From contig NZ_RPOH01000061.1 in assembly GCF_003818135.1 (NCBI RefSeq), positions 1-62,131 on the forward strand: DNA of 62,131 nucleotides, given 5' to 3'. The stretch is from Buttiauxella warmboldiae (lineage in GTDB: Bacteria > Pseudomonadota > Gammaproteobacteria > Enterobacterales > Enterobacteriaceae). Under the pieces are notes generated by a model. The model was given only the letters and a program-made list of their open reading frames with translations, did not search any database and had not been told where the DNA came from. The translations under genes were made by a program, and so were the position numbers. Shown one piece after another: positions 56,068 to 62,131 of the stretch. Position 1 is the stretch's first letter. Every line of letters starts with the position of its first letter.

Positions 56068-58665
56068 TTATTTCTTCCCTTCAACCCACTTGCCATCAAC
56101 AAAGAATGCTGACCAGCCGGTGGCTTTGCCCTCTTTTTCAGACGAAACATACTGCTGCTTAGTCTTGCGGCTAAAGCGCACTACCGCTTTATTGCCTTCA
56201 GCATCCTGCTGCGGCGCATCGGCCAGATAACGTAGTTTCTCTGGCAGACGGTCACGGAAGCGGTACAGCTCTTCCACCAGCGGCGCACGCGTTTCACGAG
56301 ATTTAGGGAAGGTGTTTGCCGCAAGGAACACACCTGCCGCACCATCACGCAGCACGAAGTAAGCGTCTGACTTTTCGCAAGGCAACTCTGGCAATGGAAC
56401 CGGATCTTCCTTAGGAGGCGCCACTTCGCCATTGCGCAGGATCTTACGGGTATTTTTGCAATCGTCATTGGTACAGGCCATGTACTTACCGAAACGCCCC
56501 ATTTTCAGGTGCATTTCAGAACCACATTTTTCACACTCAACGATTGGGCCGTCATAACCCTTGATGCGGAACTCGCCCTCTTCGATTTCGTAACCGTCAC
56601 AGGTCGGGTTATTACCGCAAACGTGAAGCTTACGTTTTGGATCGATAAGGTAGCTGTCCATCGCGGTGCCACATTTAGCACAGCGGCGTTTGGCGCGCAG
56701 CGCGTTGGTTTCCGCGTCATCGCCTTCCAGCACGTTGAGAACTTCGTTTTCCGGCACCAGGTTGATGGTGGTTTTGCAGCGTTCTTTAACTGGCAATGCG
56801 TAGCCGGAGCACCCCAGGAACACACCGGTACTGGCGGTACGAATTCCCATTTCACGACCGCAGGTCGGGCAATCGATACTGGTCAGAACCATCTGGTTTG
56901 GACGCATACCGCCCTCTTCCGGATCCAGCTCAGCTTTACCAAGCTGTTCGCTGAAATCGCTAAAGAAGTTATCCAGCACCCCTTTCCACTCGGCCTGATT
57001 ATTGGCCACCTGGTCAAGGCTGCTTTCCATCTGCGCGGTGAAATCGTAGTTCATCAGCTCGCGGAAGTTCTCTTCCAGGCGATCGGTAACAATTTCACCC
57101 ATTTTTTCAGCGTAGAAGCGGCGGTTTTCTACCCGCACATAGCCACGATCCTGGATGGTGGAAATGATCGACGCATAGGTAGACGGACGGCCAATGCCGC
57201 GTTTTTCCAGTTCTTTAACCAACGAGGCTTCGCTAAAACGAGCCGGTGGTTTAGTGAAATGCTGCCCTGGAATGATCTCAACCAGAGCCAGTTCATCACC
57301 TTGCTCAACGGCAGGTAATGTACGGTCTTCATCGCCTTTGCGCAGCGCAGGCATGACTTTAGTCCAGCCATCGAAGCGCAGCGTACGACCGCGCGTTTTC
57401 AGGCGGAAGTCACCCGCTTGCACCGTTAAGGTGGTGGAATCGTATTGCGCAGGCGTCATCTGACACGCCACGAACTGACGCCAGATCAACTGGTAAAGTT
57501 TCTGCGCATCGGCTTCCATATCTTTCAGCGAATCAGCAACGACACTCACATCAGATGGACGAATCGCTTCGTGCGCTTCCTGAGAGTTTTCTTTGCTGGA
57601 GTACTGATTAGCCGCTGGCGGAAGATACTTCTTACCGAAACTCTCTTCGATATAGCCACGCACCATACTCACGGCATCCTGGCTCAGGTTAGTTGAGTCG
57701 GTACGCATGTAGGTGATATGGCCCGCTTCATACAGACGCTGCGCCATCATCATGGTTTTCTTCACGCCAAAACCAAGACGGGTACTTGCGGCCTGCTGCA
57801 GCGTGGAAGTGATAAACGGCGCGCCAGGTTTGCTGCTGGTCGGCTTATCTTCACGCTCAAGCACGGTGTAACGCGCTTTTTCCAGCTCGCTAACCGCAGA
57901 CATTGTCTGCTCGCGGTTAACCGGACGGAACGGCTTGTCTTTATGGTGGCTGACCTGAACCGGCAGACTGTCGCCTTTCGGCGTTGTCAGGTTGGCGTCA
58001 ACTTCCCAGTATTCTTCCGGTACGAACGCTTTAATTTCACGTTCGCGGTCAACAACCAGACGCACAGCTACAGACTGTACACGTCCGGCAGACAAACCAC
58101 GGGCAATCTTCTTCCACAGCAGCGGAGACACCATGTAGCCCACCACGCGGTCCATAAAACGACGCGCCTGTTGTGCGTTAACACGGTCAATATTCAATTC
58201 GCCCGGTTTTTCAAACGCCTGCTGAATGGCATTTTTGGTGATTTCGTTAAACACCACGCGGCTGTAACGCGTGTCATCGCCCCCGATAACTTCCCGCAGG
58301 TGCCAGGCAATGGCTTCCCCTTCGCGGTCAAGGTCGGTTGCGAGATAGATATGGTCTGCTTTTTCAGCCAGTGATTTCAGCTCCGAAACCACTTTTTCTT
58401 TACCCGGCAGCACTTCGTACTGTGCTTCCCAGTTGTGCCATGGATCGACACCCATACGATTTACGAGCGCGCCGCGTTCATCCTTTTTGACCTTTTTGGT
58501 CCCTTTGGCGGAGGCGGAGTCAGCGCTCTTCTTGGTGGTTGATCCACTGGTCGGCAAATCACGAATATGACCGACGCTGGACTTAACCACGTAGTCATTC
58601 CCGAGATATTTGTTGATCGTTTTGGCTTTTGCCGGGGACTCAACGATGACGAGAGCTTTACCCAT
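56068..58665 (-). CDS. topA: DNA topoisomerase I TopA
   Basis: An 865-residue type IA topoisomerase that relaxes negative supercoils. Toprim domain at the N-terminus ([34 protein letters not shown] with DxD-like acids), catalytic Tyr in [16 protein letters not shown] (near 319), and three 4-Cys zinc-ribbon units at the C-terminus ([10 protein letters not shown]..., CAKCGTAM..., CEKCGSEM...CTNDDC). Length equals E. coli TopA. ATG at 58665 has AAGG at 7 bases. The rest of the C-terminus ends WVEGKK. Confidence 0.98.
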   Translation of the reverse strand: MGKALVIVESPAKAKTINKYLGNDYVVKSSVGHIRDLPTSGSTTKKSADSASAKGTKKVKKDERGALVNRMGVDPWHNWEAQYEVLPGKEKVVSELKSLAEKADHIYLATDLDREGEAIAWHLREVIGGDDTRYSRVVFNEITKNAIQQAFEKPGELNIDRVNAQQARRFMDRVVGYMVSPLLWKKIARGLSAGRVQSVAVRLVVDREREIKAFVPEEYWEVDANLTTPKGDSLPVQVSHHKDKPFRPVNREQTMSAVSELEKARYTVLEREDKPTSSKPGAPFITSTLQQAASTRLGFGVKKTMMMAQRLYEAGHITYMRTDSTNLSQDAVSMVRGYIEESFGKKYLPPAANQYSSKENSQEAHEAIRPSDVSVVADSLKDMEADAQKLYQLIWRQFVACQMTPAQYDSTTLTVQAGDFRLKTRGRTLRFDGWTKVMPALRKGDEDRTLPAVEQGDELALVEIIPGQHFTKPPARFSEASLVKELEKRGIGRPSTYASIISTIQDRGYVRVENRRFYAEKMGEIVTDRLEENFRELMNYDFTAQMESSLDQVANNQAEWKGVLDNFFSDFSEQLGKAELDPEEGGMRPNQMVLTSIDCPTCGREMGIRTASTGVFLGCSGYALPVKERCKTTINLVPENEVLNVLEGDDAETNALRAKRRCAKCGTAMDSYLIDPKRKLHVCGNNPTCDGYEIEEGEFRIKGYDGPIVECEKCGSEMHLKMGRFGKYMACTNDDCKNTRKILRNGEVAPPKEDPVPLPELPCEKSDAYFVLRDGAAGVFLAANTFPKSRETRAPLVEELYRFRDRLPEKLRYLADAPQQDAEGNKAVVRFSRKTKQQYVSSEKEGKATGWSAFFVDGKWVEGKK

Positions 58666-59066
58666 ATTCACCTTTACCTAATGTAATTCTTCCAGGAGAC
58701 GTCGCACACTAATCTCACCTTCCACTGGCGACGCGCTTTTCTATATTGCGGCAGCGTCAATGGATATCAACTCTTTTTTCATCCACCGGCTGATTCGCCA
58801 ACATTCGCAGGTGATTGAGATAACGAGTCTTTCGCAACGGTGACATAGCACGACGGAACTTTGGTTGAATGTCAAGCAATTCCGTTGCCAGATTTGCGAA
58901 AGCGTCACACTCTACCTGATAAAATGAGTTACGCAACTTTATTAGCATGCAACCCGGATTCCTGCCAGCACAGTAAACTGATTAAATCACCTTAGGTTTA
59001 CAGGGAAATATTGCCCTTTGCAGTATAGCGGAAGTACACTAGCGCCAGTTTTTAAAGGAGGAAATC
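58666..59066. other. topA-yciN intergenic region
   Basis: A 400-base divergent region. It should contain promoters for topA and yciN. A 63-codon minus-strand frame (58757-58948) lies within it and is listed as a doubtful CDS. Nothing else is recognised. Confidence 0.5.
58757..58948 (-). CDS. Doubtful small basic ORF upstream of topA
   Basis: Sixty-three codons: MLIKLRNSFYQVECDAFANL at the start and RRAMSPLRKTRYLNHLRMLA toward the end, ending VDEKRVDIH. The composition looks coding-like and basic, but no ribosome-binding site is seen before the ATG and no family is recognised. It may be a chance frame in the topA leader, or a small protein. Confidence 0.25.
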   Translation of the reverse strand: MLIKLRNSFYQVECDAFANLATELLDIQPKFRRAMSPLRKTRYLNHLRMLANQPVDEKRVDIH

Positions 59067-59318
59067 ATGCAGCCAACCACTCAACCTATCGATAAACAGT
59101 CGCTACTCGTTGAAGCCAACAAAGTTATCCGTGCCCATGAAGACTTCATGCACGGTATGGAAGCCACCGATGTAGAGCAAAAAAACGGGGTGCTGGTGTT
59201 CAAAGGTGAATACTTCCTTGATGAGCAAGGCTTACCGACCGGGAAAAGCACCGCGATATTTAATATGTTTAAGCATCTTGCGCATGTGTTTGCCGATAAA
59301 TATCACCTGCAGGACTAA
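59067..59318 (+). CDS. yciN: DUF2498 protein YciN
   Basis: An 83-residue protein matching E. coli YciN in length and pattern ([60 protein letters not shown]). Cytoplasmic, function unknown. AAGGAGG lies 6 bases before the ATG. It is divergent from topA, as in E. coli. Confidence 0.93.
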   Translation: MQPTTQPIDKQSLLVEANKVIRAHEDFMHGMEATDVEQKNGVLVFKGEYFLDEQGLPTGKSTAIFNMFKHLAHVFADKYHLQD

Positions 59319-59319
59319 A

Positions 59320-59351
59320 GCAATAACGAGGCCACCAGGCCTCGTTATTGC
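59320..59351. terminator. Bidirectional terminator between yciN and sohB
   Basis: GCAATAACGAGGC (59320-59332), loop CACCAG, GCCTCGTTATTGC (59339-59351): a 13-bp perfect stem between the convergent genes. U-tracts are short on both sides. Confidence 0.75.
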
Positions 59352-59367
59352 TGGCGTACTGATTATT

Positions 59368-60417
59368 TTATAGCAGCGGTTTTTCACCGCGCTGCCACCA
59401 GCGCATCAGCAAATTATCAACGCTATTAGCCGCGCTACCGGTAAAACGATCCATCATTTTTTTACGCCGCGTGTAGTGCACATTAATCACTTCGTGATTT
59501 TTCATCAGGCTAATCAGCAGATCGTCGCTGGTGCTTACCGCATCAATCAAACCCTTTTCCAGAGCCTGGGTACCGTACCAGTGTTCGCCCGTTGCTACGG
59601 CATCAATATCCAGCCCCGGGCGCATATCATGAACAAACTGCTTAAACAGCAGATGGGTTTCATTGAGATCTTCACGGAATTTCTCGCGCCCCTGCTCGGT
59701 GTTTTCCCCAAACAATGTCAGCGTGCGTTTGTACTGCCCGGCGGTATGCAGTTCGACATCAATATCATTGCGTTTCAGCAGGCGGTGGAAGTTAGGCACC
59801 TGCGCCACCACGCCAATAGAGCCAATAATAGAAAACGGCGCGGCCACAATTTTATCCGCCACGCAGGCCATCATATATCCGCCGCTGGCTGCGACTTTGT
59901 CTACCGCAACCGTCAGGGGCACGTTGCTTGCGCGCAGGCGCTGTAACTGCGAGGCCGCAAGGCCGTAGCCATGCACCACCCCGCCCGGGCTTTCCAGGCG
60001 CAGCAGAACCTCATCGCCGGATTTCACCACCGCCAGCACAGCGGTTACCTCTTCACGCAAGGAGGTGACTTCATGGGCATCCATACTGCCTTTAAAGTCC
60101 AGCACATACAGCGTCGGCTTGTCAGAAATCACCGTTTCGCCACGTTTAGCGCGTGCTTTTGCCTGCTTTGCTTCAAGTTTATGTTTTTTCTTTTGCGCTT
60201 TGTGCCAGAGTTTTTGCTGGTGATCATCAAGCCTTGCCACCTGCATCTCTTCCTGCATTTCCTGGTATTGCTCACTTAAATTAGTGAGATGCAGCTCGCC
60301 GCGCTGATGCCTTTTACGCCCGGCAACATTCACAATTATCGTTATAATAAGGCCAATAGCCGCCACGACCGTGACGATCTTCGCCAGAAAAAGCCCATAG
60401 TTTGCAATCAGATCCAC
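59368..60417 (-). CDS. sohB: Inner-membrane S49 peptidase SohB
   Basis: A 349-residue protein, the same length as E. coli SohB. N-terminal membrane helix (about 7-30), a charged Arg/Lys/Gln-rich coiled segment (EMQEEMQVARLDDHQQKLWHKAQKKK), then a SppA-type peptidase domain with catalytic Ser in DKVAASGGYMMACVADKI and the QYKRTLTLFGENTE block. Its overexpression suppresses degP defects in E. coli. Divergent from yciK. Confidence 0.95.
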   Translation of the reverse strand: MDLIANYGLFLAKIVTVVAAIGLIITIIVNVAGRKRHQRGELHLTNLSEQYQEMQEEMQVARLDDHQQKLWHKAQKKKHKLEAKQAKARAKRGETVISDKPTLYVLDFKGSMDAHEVTSLREEVTAVLAVVKSGDEVLLRLESPGGVVHGYGLAASQLQRLRASNVPLTVAVDKVAASGGYMMACVADKIVAAPFSIIGSIGVVAQVPNFHRLLKRNDIDVELHTAGQYKRTLTLFGENTEQGREKFREDLNETHLLFKQFVHDMRPGLDIDAVATGEHWYGTQALEKGLIDAVSTSDDLLISLMKNHEVINVHYTRRKKMMDRFTGSAANSVDNLLMRWWQRGEKPLL

Positions 60418-60618
60418 GCTTTCCGCCTTCCATTCAGAACATTAAATTTCTCGTACCCAGTGTAACCGAGCCGCGATTCTACGTCTGTAAACAACTATAA
60501 ATGCTACGACTGTTGTTTTAATAAAATCAGGTTTGTCATCAGTCTGACAAAATGAAAGCTTTGCAAAATGTTAATCAAAGGTATTGTCTCCTGTTGCCTG
60601 ATTGAAATCATAATGGCT

Positions 60619-60679
60619 TTCAGGCATAAAGCCTGAAGATTATCGGTCCGAGAAATAAGACGTGAGCCTGAGCATCACG
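60619..60679 (+). promoter_or_regulatory. Hairpins in the yciK-btuR leader
   Basis: Two stems precede yciK: TTCAGGC (60619-60625) with GCCTGAA (60631-60637), and CGTGA (60661-60665) with TCACG (60675-60679), the second ending right at the GAGGAG ribosome-binding site. They could modulate translation, but conservation is unknown and neither resembles the cobalamin riboswitch. Confidence 0.3.
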
Positions 60680-60693
60680 CGAGGAGTAGCAAA

Positions 60694-61455
60694 GTGCACT
60701 ACCAACCGAAAATAGATTTACTGCAAAACCGCATCATTTTAGTGACCGGGGCCAGCGATGGCATCGGGCGTGAAGCGGCACTAACCTATGCGAAATATGG
60801 TGCCAGCGTCATATTACTGGGCCGTAGCGAAGAAAAGCTACGCGCGGTTGCCGGTGAGATAAACGCCACCTATGGCAGTCTGCCGCACTGGTTTATCCTG
60901 GACTTTGCCAGCGCGGCACCTGAAGATTGCCACCGCCTTGCGCATAAGCTTTCCGGCCTGATCCCACGTTTAGATGGCGTGCTGCACAATGCCGGTATCC
61001 TCGGTGATATTCGGCCAATGGAGGAGCAAGATCCGCAAACGTGGCAGGCCGTAATGCAGGTCAATGTTAATGTCACCTTCTTCCTGACCCAAGCGCTGCT
61101 TCCTTTATTACTCAAATCTGACGCCGGTTCGCTGGTGTTTACCAGCTCAAGCGTGGGCCGCCAGGGCCGGGCCGGTTGGGGGGCCTACGCGGTCTCAAAA
61201 TTTGCCACCGAGGGCATGATGCAGGTGCTGGCGGAGGAGTATAAGCAGCATAATTTACGCGTAAACTGTATTAACCCGGGCGGGACACGCACCGCGATGC
61301 GCGCCAGTGCCTTCCCTACTGAAGATCCCAACAAGCTGAAAACGCCCCGTGATTTAATGCCGCTCTATTTATGGCTAATGGGCGATGACAGCCGTCGTAA
61401 AACCGGCATGAGCTTCGATGCTCAACCAAACCGCAAACCAGGAATTTCCGAATGA
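60694..61455 (+). CDS. yciK: SDR-family oxidoreductase YciK
   Basis: A 253-residue short-chain dehydrogenase: nucleotide site TGASDGIG near the N-terminus, LHNAGILGD, and the catalytic Ser/Tyr/Lys in SSSVGRQGRAGWGAYAVSK. It matches E. coli YciK (252), whose substrate is unknown. The start is GTG at 60694 with GAGGAG 8 bases upstream. Coupled to btuR (ATGA). Confidence 0.94.
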   Translation: MHYQPKIDLLQNRIILVTGASDGIGREAALTYAKYGASVILLGRSEEKLRAVAGEINATYGSLPHWFILDFASAAPEDCHRLAHKLSGLIPRLDGVLHNAGILGDIRPMEEQDPQTWQAVMQVNVNVTFFLTQALLPLLLKSDAGSLVFTSSSVGRQGRAGWGAYAVSKFATEGMMQVLAEEYKQHNLRVNCINPGGTRTAMRASAFPTEDPNKLKTPRDLMPLYLWLMGDDSRRKTGMSFDAQPNRKPGISE

Positions 61456-62042
61456 GTGAACAACGTTACCAGCAGCGTCAACAGCGCCAGAAAGAGAAAG
61501 TCGATGCCCGTGTTGCCGCCGCGCAAGATGAGCGTGGCATTCTGATTGTCTTTACCGGAAACGGCAAAGGGAAAACCACCGCGGCTTTCGGTACCGCCAC
61601 TCGCGCCGTCGGACACGGTAAAAAGGTTGGCGCGATCCAGTTTATCAAGGGCCAGTGGCCAAACGGCGAACGTAATCTGCTGGAACCGCTGGGCGTGGAG
61701 TTTCAGGTAATGGCAACAGGTTTTACCTGGGATACACAAAACCGTGAAACCGATACCGCAGCCTGCCTTGAGGTGTGGCAACACGCGCAGCGTATGCTGG
61801 CTGACAGCTCGCTGGATATGGTTATTCTCGACGAAATCACCTATATGGTGGCCTACGACTACTTACCGCTCGAAGAGGTTCTCACCGCGCTGGCGCAGCG
61901 CCCGCACAGCCAGACGGTGATTATTACCGGGCGCGGGTGTCATCGGGATATTCTGGAAGTGGCGGATACGGTCAGTGAATTAAGACCGGTGAAACACGCG
62001 TTTGAGGCAGGTGTTAAAGCGCAAATCGGCATTGATTACTAG
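61452..62042 (+). CDS. btuR: Cob(I)alamin adenosyltransferase BtuR
   Basis: A 196-residue enzyme of the CobA/CobO/BtuR type transferring the adenosyl group from ATP to cobalamin. The P-loop is TGNGKGKTTAAFG, and DEITYMVAYDYL is the conserved acidic segment. It matches E. coli BtuR (196). Its ATG overlaps the yciK stop by ATGA, as in E. coli. Confidence 0.96.
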   Translation: MSEQRYQQRQQRQKEKVDARVAAAQDERGILIVFTGNGKGKTTAAFGTATRAVGHGKKVGAIQFIKGQWPNGERNLLEPLGVEFQVMATGFTWDTQNRETDTAACLEVWQHAQRMLADSSLDMVILDEITYMVAYDYLPLEEVLTALAQRPHSQTVIITGRGCHRDILEVADTVSELRPVKHAFEAGVKAQIGIDY

Positions 62043-62131
62043 AGACAAAAATCCAGACTGATGACAAACCCCATGACTTTCGCAAAACGAACATGGACCA
62101 TCAATTATTGATTTTCGGCCGATCGCCACAA

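Noticed and set aside
60418..60693. Cobalamin riboswitch upstream of yciK-btuR
   Set aside because: No B12-box-like sequence and the stems do not resemble that fold.
62100..62112. Palindrome ATCAATTATTGAT near the window end
   Set aside because: Short, AT-rich, no U-tract or repeat partner; context beyond the edge is missing.

Overview
The window is chromosomal DNA of a plant- or soil-associated member of the Enterobacteriaceae. Many proteins align along their whole length with my memory of E. coli K-12 homologues, and two blocks keep E. coli gene order: uxaB-dgcF-glsB...sotB-marRAB-eamA-ydeE, and yciH-pyrF-lapB-lapA-pgpB-ribA-acnA-ymiC-yciX-ymiA-cysB-topA-yciN-sohB-yciK-btuR. The accessory genes (urea amidolyase with a Urt transporter, a type I exporter with an RTX haem-peroxidase remnant, srfABC, pectinesterase and aldehyde dehydrogenase remnants) fit a Kosakonia-like genus best. 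That genus guess is inference; no rRNA or marker comparison was possible.

Layout. 1-8260: lipoprotein glycosidase digH, then a type I secretion locus on the minus strand (adaptor and ABC exporter) whose large RTX substrate has lost its N-terminal catalytic part. 8261-9144: gene-poor, AT-rich. 9145-11243: arsRBC arsenic resistance with a palindromic candidate operator. 11311-13670: a secreted SnoaL-like protein, two small proteins and dsbG. 13752-24000: the first E. coli-like block, with uxaB behind two ExuR/UxuR-like boxes, the diguanylate cyclase dgcF, glutaminase glsB, a PhzF-like isomerase, sotB, marRAB with marbox and both MarR sites, eamA and ydeE. marC is missing except for what looks like its first ten codons.

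23890-36786: a double-GNAT protein, then one long minus-strand operon, allophanate hydrolase - urea carboxylase - GntR regulator - urtABCDE. It is preceded by a good sigma-54 promoter with a near-consensus NtrC site, so urea import and ATP-dependent urea breakdown appear to be one nitrogen-controlled unit. 37022-38581: ydcY and a GNAT/alpha-beta-hydrolase pair. 39035-45441: srfABC, encoding a membrane protein, an actin/Hsp70-like ATPase and a large protein with a degenerate P-loop. 45442-46650: a graveyard with an aldehyde dehydrogenase tail, a broken pectinesterase and an AT-rich orphan ORF.

46654-62042: the second E. coli-like block: translation-related yciH, pyrimidine synthesis (pyrF), LPS control (lapAB), lipid phosphatase pgpB, riboflavin synthesis (ribA), aconitase acnA, three small proteins (ymiC, yciX, ymiA), the sulfur regulator cysB, topoisomerase I, yciN, sohB, yciK and the cobalamin adenosyltransferase btuR. 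No tRNA, rRNA, CRISPR array, intact insertion sequence or prophage was seen.
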